The notes: generated from the sequence alone by a model not told the origin. A stretch of DNA of 38,955 bases from Tubiluchus corallicola (GCA_030141605.1 JAQGDQ010001011.1:2501-41455), one strand, 5' to 3'; counted from the stretch's first letter, positions 20,730 to 33,100 are shown. Numbers and translations are program-made.

Positions 20730-23700
20730 CCATCTTCACATCACCACAACCACCTTCAGACAAAACACTGTCTAGTGACGTTGTACTAAATTCCTCACAC
20801 TTTGCAAACAAAACCATGTCGCGTTCAACAAATGGTTTCAACATGTTGATATGATATGTTCTTGTATGGCGTTTGCGTGCACTTTTGCCTCCTAAATGTA
20901 TTTTATATGTCCAATCAGACAATTTATCAACAACTGTAAAGGGGCCACGATAGCGCTTTTGCATTTTGCTTTTTCCTTCAGGCATTAAAACAAGAACTTT
21001 TTGCCCTATTTCAAGCGAGCGTTCTGAAGTGGTTTTATCATACCACTTTTTCTGTGATATTTTAGCTTTTTGCAAAGCTTCATGGGCATCAGTAGTTGAC
21101 TCTTCTACAGTGTTAATTATGCGAGTCACGTAATCATCAATTTCCTCCCACTTAGGAGCTTCTACAGAGCCCCAACGTTCCTTTAGGGCAGCCAAAGGCC
21201 CACGCACGGGAAAACCGTAAACTAGCTGAAATGGAGTATACCCAGTGGATTCTTGGGGTACTTCCCGGAAAGCAAATAAAATGAACGGAATAGTTTCATC
21301 CCAGGGTAAATGTTTCTCATTTTGCATGACTTTTAAAATGCAGGATTTTAATGAGCCATTAAATCTCTCAGTTAACCCATTCCCCTGTGGGCTATATGGG
21401 GAAGTGAAAATTCCCTTTACACCCAAGGCCTGTTCTAAATCATGGATTAACTGTGATGTGAATTGAGTACCTCTGTCGGTTAAAATCTCACGCGGGATGC
21501 CATGTCGACATATGTATTGCAGTAAAGCTTTAACAACAGTAGTGGTTTCAATATTTGTTAGAGGGTAGCAATCGGGGTACCTCGTAGCATGGTCTATTAT
21601 TACTAACGCATACTTATTCCCCGAGGGTGTTCTCTTCATAGGCCCGATAATATCCATGGCTATAGTTCGAAATGCAATCGAAGGTATGGACAATGGCTTT
21701 AATTTTGCTTTATCAGAACGTTTAATTCTCGCCGTTTTCTGACATGGGACACATGAGCGGCAATATTGTATCACTGAACGTTTAACTCTAGGCCAGATAC
21801 ATTCTTGTAAAACACGTTGGGTAGTTTTACGGATGCCCAGGTGACCAGCCATGTGCGCATCATGTGCCAAAGATAAGACTGCCAAACGTCTAGACTTGGG
21901 TACAACCAAAAGTTCGCGGGGTTCAGCATCGCGCTTTTCACGTGTCATGTAATATAAAATCCCATCTTTAATGAAGTAACCCTTTCTTTGGGCACGAGCT
22001 ACTGTTTCTGAGACTGCGTGATCACGTAAATTGCGCAAACTAACATCATCGCGCTGTTCTTGCTGCAATTGTTCTTTACTAAGCTGTAACAGCTGCTGTT
22101 GCTGTGCTTTAGCAGTATCTACGCCAGATGCAATATTTTTTTCCGCTTTTTGATCAGCGTTTAAACTACTTAGTAATTTTTTCTCGCTCTTAGCTTCTGC
22201 TTGTAGCTGCTTTGCTTTTGACCGGGTTACTGCAAAAGCTTTTTTCGAATTACCAGCTTGTTTCGCGACATTTGTATTTCCACTCACAAGTTCATCAAAG
22301 TAATATGACGTATCTGAATTTTCAGGTGTGATACATTCTAAATCAACTGACTTAGGTGGTGTACTAAAACTCTGTTTAATGCTAAATGGTGTCACAGCAG
22401 TTCGGTAATCATTACCTAGCAAAAAGGGCACAGGAAGACTATCAGACACTGCCACTCTCAATCTACCATTAACTAGCATACATTCCACCTCAACGACAGC
22501 TATACGTGTATTTTTAGCATCGCCATGCACACACCAAATTTTGGTATAATTTTCACTTTGTAGAAACTGTTCTGGACGGACATAACGTGGTTGGATCAAA
22601 CTCACGCTAGCACCAGAATCTCTTATACCATCGATCCAGATACCATTAATTTTAGCTTTAAAGCTAAACTCATCAGACTCAGGCACACACTCAGGCATAG
22701 CCGCAGGTGAACTGGTAGAGTGACTGGATTGGTGACCAGTATTTCCTGTCTTGGCCAAGAATTGACGACTAGGATTTCTACTCTTGCCACTAGTTTCACC
22801 ATAATTAGGGCGTTTCGGGCACTGGGTCCTTTTGTGTCCAAGTTCTCCACAAGTATAACAGCGTATCTTCTTCATGACGTCATTATTCATCTTTTTTCCA
22901 AAACCATTTGAAAAAGCTGCCGGCCTGGAATTTCCACGCTGTTGTTGCATTGGTTTAAGTTTTGAAGCCGTACCTAATGCATTAGAAGCAATGTACAAAT
23001 CGGCTTTCTCTGCCACCTTTTCCATTGTCTTCTGCCCTTGCTGCCTGACCCAAATGCTCATTTCACGGGGCATCAATGTAAGGGCCTGCTCAATACATAG
23101 CAGTTCACAAATGTTCTCAAAGGTGGACGCTTCTTCGGCTTTCAGCCATTCTTGCAGGGCACGATCAAGCCGTACAAAAAGCTGACGGAATGTTTCATCC
23201 GGTCTCCGAGTAATCTTGCGGAAACGCTCAAGATACATGTCATTGGAGAGGACATAGGCAGCTAACAAAGTCTTCTTTACAACATTGTAATCTTGCATGC
23301 TGTCAAGTGGTACTTGTTGAAAAGCCTGGGCTGCTTTTCCGGATAAAGCTGGGCCCAGCGATGCAGCAAAGTGTTTCTCTTCAAGGCCATTAGCTTTGGC
23401 TACTGCTTCAAACCACTGTAAGAAAGTATGCAGATCATCGGTTCCCTCTGTAAATACACGTGATAACTTTACACGGGGTATTCGAGATGCGGTTGTAGTA
23501 AGTATGCCATCAGGTGATTGAGGAGGAACCTGTGTCACGTGACTTGGAGATGAGGCATCCAGCTCACGAAGCTTCAACTCAAACTGATACTGCTCTTTCT
23601 GCATTCGTTCTCTGCGTTCCTCACGCTCACGTTCCCATTCTCTCTCTTCACGTTGCATACGTTCACGCCTTTCTTCACGTTTCTGTTCCCGTTCCCATTC

Positions 23701-23970
23701 ACGCTCTTTCTCGCGCTCTACTAACTTTAACTTTTCAATATTGTAAAGAGGTACTGAACGTTCTGTCATCTCATCATCCGCAGGTTTACCATTAATAGCA
23801 GAATGCAAGGTAAGGTCGGCAGGAGGGGGAGTTGCTAACAGTTGATCAGACACACGTCTGCGCCCACTCATCTGCGCAACAGACACACTCGGTGTGCTTG
23901 ACACACCTTCAACTTCTTTCGGTCTAACACTAGGTTCACCTGTCGTCACAGGGTTACCCTGTGCATTCAT
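20716..23970 (-). CDS. Gag-protease-integrase polyprotein (right-hand copy)
   Basis: The 1,084-residue product is identical to that of the left copy, with charged coiled coil, SCAN-like capsid segment, CCHC knuckle, DSGAS protease, HHCC module, D-D-35-E integrase and GPF motif all preserved. Complete identity over 1,084 codons means the two copies separated very recently or were homogenised. The product should be able to form particles and integrate, so with an RT from elsewhere the element may still move. The PBS and leader lie upstream at 24651-23971. Confidence 0.93.
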   Translation of the reverse strand: MNAQGNPVTTGEPSVRPKEVEGVSSTPSVSVAQMSGRRRVSDQLLATPPPADLTLHSAINGKPADDEMTERSVPLYNIEKLKLVEREKEREWEREQKREERRERMQREEREWEREREERRERMQKEQYQFELKLRELDASSPSHVTQVPPQSPDGILTTTASRIPRVKLSRVFTEGTDDLHTFLQWFEAVAKANGLEEKHFAASLGPALSGKAAQAFQQVPLDSMQDYNVVKKTLLAAYVLSNDMYLERFRKITRRPDETFRQLFVRLDRALQEWLKAEEASTFENICELLCIEQALTLMPREMSIWVRQQGQKTMEKVAEKADLYIASNALGTASKLKPMQQQRGNSRPAAFSNGFGKKMNNDVMKKIRCYTCGELGHKRTQCPKRPNYGETSGKSRNPSRQFLAKTGNTGHQSSHSTSSPAAMPECVPESDEFSFKAKINGIWIDGIRDSGASVSLIQPRYVRPEQFLQSENYTKIWCVHGDAKNTRIAVVEVECMLVNGRLRVAVSDSLPVPFLLGNDYRTAVTPFSIKQSFSTPPKSVDLECITPENSDTSYYFDELVSGNTNVAKQAGNSKKAFAVTRSKAKQLQAEAKSEKKLLSSLNADQKAEKNIASGVDTAKAQQQQLLQLSKEQLQQEQRDDVSLRNLRDHAVSETVARAQRKGYFIKDGILYYMTREKRDAEPRELLVVPKSRRLAVLSLAHDAHMAGHLGIRKTTQRVLQECIWPRVKRSVIQYCRSCVPCQKTARIKRSDKAKLKPLSIPSIAFRTIAMDIIGPMKRTPSGNKYALVIIDHATRYPDCYPLTNIETTTVVKALLQYICRHGIPREILTDRGTQFTSQLIHDLEQALGVKGIFTSPYSPQGNGLTERFNGSLKSCILKVMQNEKHLPWDETIPFILFAFREVPQESTGYTPFQLVYGFPVRGPLAALKERWGSVEAPKWEEIDDYVTRIINTVEESTTDAHEALQKAKISQKKWYDKTTSERSLEIGQKVLVLMPEGKSKMQKRYRGPFTVVDKLSDWTYKIHLGGKSARKRHTRTYHINMLKPFVERDMVLFAKCEEFSTTSLDSVLSEGGCGDVKMDGGK

Positions 23971-24629
23971 GATTATATCAATTATTCCGGCCTTATTTGT
24001 ACCCTGTGGTAAAGTTAGCCTACGTTCAACATTTGCTTTAAGACAGGTACAGTTAGTTGCTGCAATTCACTCTCCACGTAAACGCGTGACATTCTAATTA
24101 CAGGACAATATAGGACAAATAGTAGTTTCAGTGAAAAAACTTTATGCTCGCAGAATATTTATAGATCTATCATTCAACTGACACACACTGGCTCAACGCA
24201 TACAAACGTACAAAAATACTGTACAGTAGGGTAATGTACGTGCAAATCAAACAAAGTAGCAAACTAGGAATATACAAAATCTAGGCCAAGACTTTTGACT
24301 AGCCTGCAACGAAATAACGGTTTCACTAGCACTTGAAACGTTTACAGTGGAATCAAGGACAAATCGGCATTCAAGTCGGCATACACCTGGAATTATAGCG
24401 TTTACGAAATCTGCAGGAAACCTATTTAAATAATAGACAAAACACATTCAACTGAGTAATCAATAAAGTCACTCAACGGAAGATGCTATGTTCTTTCGAT
24501 ATGCTTTTGCCCAAAGATTCCCCCAGAAAATTAGCTATGTAACTAATTACCTGAAAGTAAATATCATTAAATTCTCAAAATGCTGACAAAGAATTTTATT
24601 CCTACCGAGTTACACCAAATAAAGTCAAA

Positions 24630-24648
24630 AATCCCACTTCTGACACCA
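24630..24648 (-). other. Primer binding site of the right-hand element
   Basis: Exact mirror of the 14095-14113 site, 3 bp from LTR C. It is complementary to a tRNA-Leu-like 3' end. Confidence 0.75.
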
Positions 24649-24651
24649 TAA

Positions 24652-25522
24652 TGTGACGATGTAGTCTAAGTTCCGTTATTGTAAATATGTGGTTTGTGAC
24701 TTAAGTGTAACCCTTAGGTAAAGAATAAAACACTTAGTCGAAAACACTGTGAAGAAACCACTGAATTAATAAAATAATATAACAATTTAATGAATGTTTC
24801 AAAACACATTACGAGACAACTGTTAATAATAAAGACTAAGCCGGCTAAGAAGAGAAAGAACAACGTAATGTTTTTCACCAGTCCAGTCTTGGCATCATCA
24901 AGCGACTATTCTCCTGCTCCCATTCCGCGGCATCTCCTCACCAGGGGCTTGATCGAGGAATGGTGCACCATAGAACGGTTGACTACACTACGTGAACGAC
25001 GTCTCCAAACTTTGACGACTCCTGATGTACACGCCTCCACTAATACGACGCCAAAATGGGGTAGCATCCAAGCTCCTGCACTCGTCGCAAGGTAAGGATT
25101 ACCAATTTTGTAATCACAGCATCCCGCACCAACGACAGTATCATCAACGTCAGGTAAATACGAGTAAGTATCATCAGCAGCAGATATCAGTATTCTACAA
25201 GCAAGCACTATTACTACTAAACCATCATTTCATGACATGAGAACGTCCGCTTAACTCGACAACTTAAAGCGGAATACCAGGGCGAACTGAACAGCCAAAA
25301 TTTCGTCTACGTGGCTTCAATCACATGATATAGTAGTAATGCATAAACAGTATCACTGAATGTACAGGTGAAATCTGATTTCAGAACAAGTTGGCTTCTA
25401 GCCTTATATCATTAAACAGTTTAACTAAACTTCTTTTATAAAGATTGACAATAATTAATGGTGGAATTATAACAGTAGGAACTAGTTACATAACCTGGCC
25501 TAAAATAAGCCTGAGCGTCACA
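24652..25522 (-). repeat. LTR C (5' LTR of the right-hand element)
   Basis: 871 bp, from TGTGACGA to GCGTCACA on the plus strand. It is the 5' LTR in element orientation and would carry the promoter. Confidence 0.95.
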
Positions 25523-25527
25523 CTGTC
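25523..25527. repeat. Target site duplication, right copy (CTGTC)
   Basis: Partner of 18498-18502. Confidence 0.85.
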
Positions 25528-28144
25528 TAAGTGAGCATGTGAAACGCAGTTATTCAGTTGTACAAACAGCGAGGAGCCAAAATTGCTTTAGAATATCTGC
25601 CGGAAACATATTGCGGGTCAAAGCATCACAAAAATGCATTTATATCATGCTACGGAATTTGGTTTCGTAAACGACACAACAGACAATCTAACTGTTGTAA
25701 TTTACTCCTTTTTATTAGTGTATTGTATAAAAAATTTGAATAACAAAACTGTTATGTACATAGGCGAGGACTGCAGCGTCTATATAGCTTTGGTAATTTA
25801 CTACTCGCAAAGGTGGGTATGAAAGTCTAGTATGACACAGCACTAGAAAGTGGAGTCTATACACTGTCTTCCATCTTTTTTTATAACACTGAAATTTAAA
25901 AGTGATTACTGATGAAAAGCGTGGAAACAAAACAGTAACAACATTGTAGGCTTATATCAGGTTACTTGTAACTGATGTTAATAATGTGGCTGATAGCACT
26001 ACTGTACTTAGTTGTTTTGTTTGCCAACAGATGGCACTAGACATCAAGCTTGATGATTATGATTAGCAGCCTAGTAGGTACTTTGTTTCTGTTACTACCT
26101 CATAGCAAGGATCATCCTCAAAGTTTAATAAAAACATCAAAACTGAACAATTTATGAATTTCAAAAAACAATGTTCATTTATTTTTCTATAGCTATTTGG
26201 ACAGACATAATAAACTATGGTACACACTTTCTAACAACCTGGCACACAAGCAAAGTAATTCCGAGTTCTCGGGCGATGACCAATGTACATCATAAATCTT
26301 ACAAAACTAGAGACAGGTTCACAATGGTCTCCAAAAAGGTACAGAATAATGATTACTAGCAAGTATTACATTACTTGCAGAACAACAATTTCGCACAAAA
26401 AGTTACATTTTAATGCGTCACATTTACTTGCGAAGTGTCATTTGATTCAAATTATCATAATTGATATGTATTATACAAAAACTATGGTTTCAGTGGTCAT
26501 AATTCACAACCAGTACAAATTTACACATACATAGAATATCAACAGAATGCCACGGTTAGGAAAAACAACAACATACAAAATCATTTAAAAACACGAGAAG
26601 CAAAGCTGAGATAAAATGTGTAGCGGTTCACAGCCATTCAAGGTTCACGGTGTATTTCAACAAACATTGTAATTTGCCAAATATGCTAGAAACAAAGATA
26701 TAGTTTATGTCAAATCTCTTCATGAAATTTCTATCACCCTGTACTCTGTACAACAAGAGAATCGTAATAATCCTTCACATGTGTGACTTTGCCTTACCAC
26801 GCTGTTCAAACAATCATTTAAATGAGATTACAAGTTAGATAATTATAGTGCAAAATTTTGGAAGTTCAACTTGAGAATGTTCACATTATTTTAACATCAA
26901 AGCGTTGACACACACAGTGAAAAGAGAGTCGTGTTCCAGTCAACCGCCAAGTTAAATTGCAAGCAATACTCGGACAACCTTACTGTTGAACCTGCATTAA
27001 AAGAATGCCACACAAAACTTTGTACCAAACATGTTGTCATGCATATCAATGATAGTAAGCGACTGTCAATAATTATATCAAGATATTTTACTGGTAAAAA
27101 AGTAGCTTTTTATTGTAATCACATTGTAATTAGAGGTCTGCATGGGTCCATCTTTCGAAGCCCCGCCCAGTCCATGTCCATCGGGTAGTTGCCAAAATCA
27201 CCACAGCCCATTAAAATCAATAATTCTGGAGGTTGTACCCCAACCCACCCATGTGAAAAATCCACACCCTGCTTGCTCTCACAGATTTACATACAATGGA
27301 ATAATTATAGTGGTCAACAGGTCCTCTTAGTTGTTACTCACTGTCATGGCCAGTGTTAAGCCCATTTGACAATTTTTCAAACTAGGCCCCCAGCACTCAC
27401 GCTCGAGCCGAGGACTCTATGGACAAATTAATGAGCGTACAGTGTGCACAAAGTTTCTTGATATTGTGAACACGGTGAAACCATTCGGTCTGATATCATT
27501 TATCTACGTTTTTTACTGATCGTATGTCACAATTATATTGACTTGTAATGAAACATTAAATATTTTATACAAGTTTTCAATTTCTAGTACATATCGTTGT
27601 GGCTAATCGCGGAGCCTCAAGCCCTTTTTGACTGAGACTGGAGTACTACTCGAAGCAAGTGGCACCTCATAACTAAAATTAGTGGGGTGCTGCATCAAAA
27701 ATTACATTCAGCAATGCTACATCACCTCCAACAAACAGCAACATGGGAAAAAGAACAATGCATTCTTTACTTCACAGCCGCAAAGCCAACTTTTCCGCTG
27801 GTACCATCCAGAATTAACACTACGAATCTACTTCTTGTTTTTGCTTATTCCTGGATGAGATATTTGAATACTTCAGGGAAGCATAAAACATCAATCTTCA
27901 GCTTTTGTACGTTAGAGGGCGCCACTAACAATTTTCTAATTGGGACCCGCACTTTCTAGCACCAGCCTTGCTGACTGTCTGCTGTTATCACTATCAGCCG
28001 GTTGCAGCTTTTATTTACACATATTTGCTAGACTAGCATATAATTTGTACATAAACTGTATCAATTAAGACTGCAGCAAAGTATGCTTGAGTCACGCTAG
28101 CATAAAAATTAAACTGTCTGCCTATATCTTATTGCTCTGTCCTG
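25528..28144. other. Non-coding stretch between element and MITE
   Basis: AT-rich sequence without a convincing ORF. The first part should be the continuation of the 18383-18502 flank; a plus-strand AATAAA lies at 26127-26132. Several minus-strand AATAAA signals (for example near 26175, 27113 and 28012) could serve the FARP transcript if its 3' UTR is long. A GAGGGCGCCAC motif lies near 27914. Confidence 0.6.
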
Positions 28145-28518
28145 CAGGGCCTATTTCAGCCTAGGCAAGGCCCGGGGAAGTGGGGTGTGTGAGGCCCATC
28201 GGGGGGGGGGGGGCGGCGAAACGCTGGGTGCAGGCGCGACCATGGTTGGCGCCCAGAAAATTTTTGAACTGCTAGAACGCCGGAGAAGCATTTTCGAAAA
28301 GAAAATATAGAGTTATACAGTTGTTAAAGGAAAGAACAATTGAAAAAAACTGCTTTATTCTCAAGACCAGTCCTTAATACTTTTCAACACTGGCACACAG
28401 CGCGCATGCGGCAAGAGGGAGAGAGGAGGCAGTATGTTCACATAAAGCAAAAAAAAATGTTACCTTGGCGCGAGGCCCCGGGCAAGTATCCCCACTTCCC
28501 CCCTTGAAATAGGCCCTG
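28145..28518. mobile_element. hAT-like MITE, 374 bp
   Basis: The element starts CAGGGCCTATTTCA and ends with its exact reverse complement, TGAAATAGGCCCTG. The flanking 8-mers are CTGTCCTG and CTGTATTG (6 of 8 identical), as expected for an aged 8-bp hAT duplication. GC-rich subterminal blocks (CCCGGGG, GGAAGTGGGG) occur near both ends. A G-run of about 13 sits at 28201. There is no transposase. Confidence 0.8.
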
Positions 28519-29497
28519 CTGTATTGTACCGTACCCACGGCCCATCAGAAGGGCAGCATACTTATCTATGAACAGGCCTATGCCAGGGAAGGCATGTCCA
28601 TGCAGATCCCCACACTATAGTACACTTCAGGCAAATTAAATGGTGAAATGAACAGGATACTGTGATAGCAATAATAATCAATGATCGACTTCTTATATTT
28701 CAATTACCATGGTTGTCTATTATCACCATAAAATTAAACAATACTTTAGCCTGTTCTCTATTATTACAGACAAAGTTAAATGTTACTTTCTTATAACACT
28801 TGAATACTTACTTGTACGATTTCGACACTATAAAAGTTCATTAGCTTTTGTAAAAACTCAACGCTTGCAATACACAAGCTTTTCGGCAACACCTACTATG
28901 AGCTATAATCAATTAAAATTCATACAGTAAATGAACGACACCGTACCTTCATGCGAGCCTACAAAAACCGGTATAAAAAATCATGTAATCATAATAGGTA
29001 TAAATAATTAAATATCACCCAGCTAAAGTACAGGAAATAAATAATAAAACTGCTATCACCCAAACTACAAGAAAACGAACAAATTGACAAAAACATGGAA
29101 GATGAAACAAAAAGAAGAAAAACTCGAGCAACTGCATCGGTTTCTCACACACAGAAAGGCATTTTAATAAGTGTGATTACTTGTACATTACCCATAATCA
29201 TCTGCACAATAATCACAGGCCCAGACATGGCAGTTACAGAACATAAACTCTGAGAATATCCCTGAACGTATTGACTGTAACTAGATCGTTCAATGTCAGC
29301 ACCATCTCATAAATATTGATGGTGGTTCATGTGTCTTTAACCTCAATTTAGTTTGTGTTGTAAAATATAATCAGATTCGCAGTACTGTTGCTATAGAATA
29401 TCATCTTTCGACAGCTGCACGATTACAAGCAACATATGAAAGTTTCCACATAATAAGTAGCAGTTCAAGCTGCTAATTTTAAAGAATTGCATCCCGT
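28519..29497. other. Non-coding, possible FARP 3' UTR
   Basis: AT-rich sequence with no convincing ORF. It may be part of a long FARP 3' UTR on the minus strand. Confidence 0.5.
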
Positions 29498-30041
29498 TTT
29501 GTCAACGAATTATCTTCATCAACGTCAACGAACCTAGCCACTGGGGGGAGGGGATAAGCCAGCTAAACTCGGTGCCGGTCCCAAGCCCGGATAAATGGGA
29601 GGGTTAGGGTCAGGAAGGGCATCCGCCTGTAAAAACTGCGCCAAAACCTTCTATGAATGAGTCGGTGCGACTTAAAGGGAAAGTCCACAAAGAAGTGGTC
29701 AGACTCGCTCTAATCAATGGGCTGGAAGCAGCTTCTCTAAAGAAGACCGAAGAGTAGAAAATGGGTGTGGTGGAGATGAGGATGTTGAGATGGATGGTGG
29801 GAATAACAAGAAGAGATAAAATTAGAAATAATAATATCGGAGGAACAGCAAAAGCAGTGGAAGCCTCGCAAGATTGCGATGGTATGGACACCTGAAAAGA
29901 AGAGTCGGTGAAGATGGGAATTGAAGACATAAATGAAGAGATGGTCAACAACAGGAATGCGTGGAGAAGACTCATTCACAACGGCGACCCCGAATAGGGA
30001 AAAGCTGGGAAGAAGAAGATTTGTTAACGAATTATCTTCAT
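29498..30041 (+). mobile_element. RTE-like LINE remnant with 22-bp target duplication
   Basis: A 22-bp sequence beginning TTTGTCAACGAATT at 29498-29519 returns at 30020-30041 with one mismatch, bracketing 500 bp of foreign, GC-richer sequence. The insert includes a block with CCCAAGCCCGGATAAATGGG and AGGAAGGGCATCCGCC, a motif common in animal interspersed repeats. It also has a decayed RT C-terminus (VVRLALINGLEAASLKKTEE, then VEMRMLRWM, later NAWRRLIHNGDPE and a stop). Stops and a deletion are present. It inserted just downstream of the FARP stop codon. Confidence 0.85.
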
Positions 30042-30136
30042 TTTGCTAAACACTTTTACGGTTTACCCAAAGACAGATTTTAATCAAAAATAGTAACACA
30101 GCAACATTTTTCATTCATGATGGCAATCATTATGAA

Positions 30137-33100
30137 CTAGTTAATATTACTGTCCAAACGACTAAACAGTCGAGTTCGTGATGCATTATTCGTAGTGTTA
30201 CCCACCACATCAACCCACCGCTGAAAGGAATATTCACTCTCGGCACGGAAAAAGTACATGTGATTTTTGAACTGCAACTTAAATGCATGTTCCTTGTTGA
30301 TGCCATCATTTTTATCGGGGACGGAAACGGTGTAGGCGAGTAGTGGCAAGCTTGCGAGCGGCACTTCATCTTGGTGCGTCTTATAGAAGAACAAGCAGAA
30401 ATTTGTGAACACCACCCACAACTTCTGCCAGCCGTCAGAGTTTTTAAACTTTCTCAGAAGGTATCCACTCAGTTGATTGACAAGGGCATGATTGTAGTCA
30501 TTAGAGCCGATGCTGGTGTTCCGGTGCCAGCAAACGTGCATGGACGTGTTAGCGCGATGCTGGAAACTTTTCTCTCTTGCTTCTGCCGACTCCTCTACAT
30601 CACCCTCATCTAACGAACCAGCCTGATTCTTTAAGCTGGGCGTTTTCAGAGAAGTTCGTTGGTCGCTCTCTTTGACCGCTCGTATAGCACTATTGATGTC
30701 TTCTATCCACTTGTACTTTTCTTCCTCACAACCGGCAGCCACGCTGATTGTCCGACTGCCACTGTACAGCGCAAAGCAGTGGGGAACGGCCATTTTTGAT
30801 TCTGGCGTTTCTTCCACAATCATAGTCTTTGTGGGCAACTGTCCGTGAACTTTGAATTGTAATGTTGGGAGTGAGGTTCGGTTGGCGTAGATAAGCATGT
30901 CCGAGAAAAGAAAGAACATGCGCTGTTGGTACCCTTTCTTGGAGAGTTTCTGGAGACAACCTTCACGCACAAACTCGCGTCTCACGTCTACAATGCTGTC
31001 AATGCCTCCAAGGTCACGCTGGATCTCCACTAACTTCACAAAGTTTTCACACTTTATGGCATTTACCTCATTATCTTGCACGACTGCACGGACTTTTTTC
31101 AACGCTAGCTCACAGTCCGCTCTGTCTACGTGATCTCGAGAGTAATGCGACAGAAGCGACTCGAAGAGAAACATATAGCCGACAAGTCGATGCATGGGTT
31201 TCATCAAGAAGCAGTTCAGCGGCAAATAGCATTCCTTTTTCATTTCGAAGCTTCGACAAAACTTTTCAAACTGTTTCCGCTTTTTACACGTTTCCTCTAG
31301 AGCAGTCAGTAACTGATACAAGTTGTCTTGGTAATGCATGTACCAATTCAATACCTCGATATTGTGCACTATTACGTCACACATCCTATTCTGTCCCGAC
31401 TTAAACGAACCGGTCAACCTGGCTTCCCACTGGGCCAGTCTCTCTTCTATCTCTCGCAGCAGTACACAGTGGACTTCGTAAATCGGATCAATTAAGGTCA
31501 TCAACTTCTTAAATATTTCGTAGTCTTCTAGTCCATCCAGCTCTTTGCGCAGAAGGACTGTGATGATTTCCAAGTCTGATTTATACGTTCTCTCGGTCAT
31601 TAGTAGTTCCTTGCAAATGTAGTAAGACTTGTCGTGTGGATAAGCTTTTCTCTTAAGAGGGACGGCCGGGGGTTCTTTCATGATTAAGTGCGATGCAACC
31701 TCTGCAGCTTCATCATGAATATGATTTCCCTCCAAGTGGTACTGGTTTTGTGACACGCTGCTGTTAAAAATTGGCCCGGGAGGAGGATATGTAGGTACAC
31801 CGTTTGCTGGTTGGGAATGTAATTCTGATTTGAGCTGCCCTGACTGTAACTGTTCATTTTCATCGTGCTGTAATGGTGCTGGGACAGGTGACTCGGGTAT
31901 AGGAGAAGGCGGGGTTTCGGCGTGTCGTTTAGGCGACACCCCGTGAACCGCCGGAGGACTAGCACTGGGTGTCGCATCATGACTGCTATCACTGGGCGCA
32001 AAGTCGATTTTCTCACTGCGAGGCGTATTAACAGAATCTAGGCCAACTTGATGAGAGCCACTAGTGTCCGAACCGGCTCTTATACGCGGCTCACTGAACG
32101 TACTGTTTATAGTAGGCACAGAGGTGGACAAAGGAGCGATGTGTACGAGGCTGTGCGTGTGACTTTGTCGTCCGCTTAGCGATCGCTGAAATGGCTGACG
32201 ACGGCCGTGGCTTTCTCGCACATCATCAACCATTTCCTTCATAGTCCTTCCACTATAGCGGAACTGAGAGCCTTTACTGAGGAGCGTACTCTTTTTACGA
32301 GGGATGCTCTTCACGGTGGCACAGCGGAAAAATCCGTGATGCTCGACGCATTTCTTCCAAAAGTTTTTGCAGTGATTTCTATCAGTAAAGTAGAATTCAA
32401 CGGTGTCCTTGTAATAGCCGAAGCCCTCGGGGTGGAGCTTGATCAGAAAACGCTTCCGCTTAAAACTTAGCTTGCGTACTTTAGCCCAGGAAAAAGTGTT
32501 AATTTTTGCACCGTTTTGAAACACGTGAACACCCATGTGTGCCACAGCGAGCATAAGTGGCACACCCTCGTGATCTTTAGCCGTATGCAATCGTACGCCG
32601 TACATCTCCACCTTGCGAGCAACGTCCAATAACATATAATCAGCATCGGCTGGAGATAATCCTACATGCTTCTTGTGATTCTCCATGATCAGTCGCTCCA
32701 TGTCGTCGCACTGATGTGGAACAAATTTGTAAGCGGACAAATACTTGTGATCCGGGTAATCTTCGTCTACAAAATCACCACATTCTGCCTGCACGATGTA
32801 AGACGACAGAAGAGCAGCAGTGGCATCGTTGCACGGCATCGCTCCAGACACGAGATCGCGTTTGATTTGCAATGCGAACAAATAACGAGTGTATTCTTCT
32901 TCCAACTGTCCCGGGTCGGGCATGTAGAACTTGACAACAAAACTCAGTTTGATATTTGGAATTCCACCAATCTGTTTCCACAGTGACTTCTGGAATTCCA
33001 GCCACATACGATGTCCTCTCAAGTCGGTGTATTCCAAACCAAAGTAATCGGTTTCAAGAAGGTTTAGATTCTTACAAACTTGATGGAACAGGATGATTCC

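Larger units (their letters stand above)
18503..25522 (-). mobile_element. Complete-ended Gmr1-type LTR retrotransposon, RT-deleted
   Basis: A 7,020-bp element in minus orientation with two 871-bp LTRs, a tRNA-Leu PBS, a Gag-protease-integrase ORF, an overlapping RT/RNase H ORF and CTGTC target duplications on both sides. The LTRs look identical by reading, so insertion was recent. The RT fingers and palm are missing, so it cannot have copied itself and must rely on RT supplied by an intact relative. It interrupts the sequence downstream of the CCDC43-like segment. Confidence 0.93.

Noticed and set aside
26171-27959. Several plus-strand ORFs of 60-90 codons
   Set aside because: AT-rich, no start context, composition like non-coding flanks and no recognisable domain.
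30371-32986. Plus-strand and other-frame ORFs across the FARP gene
   Set aside because: Shadows of the 1,051-codon FARP frame.
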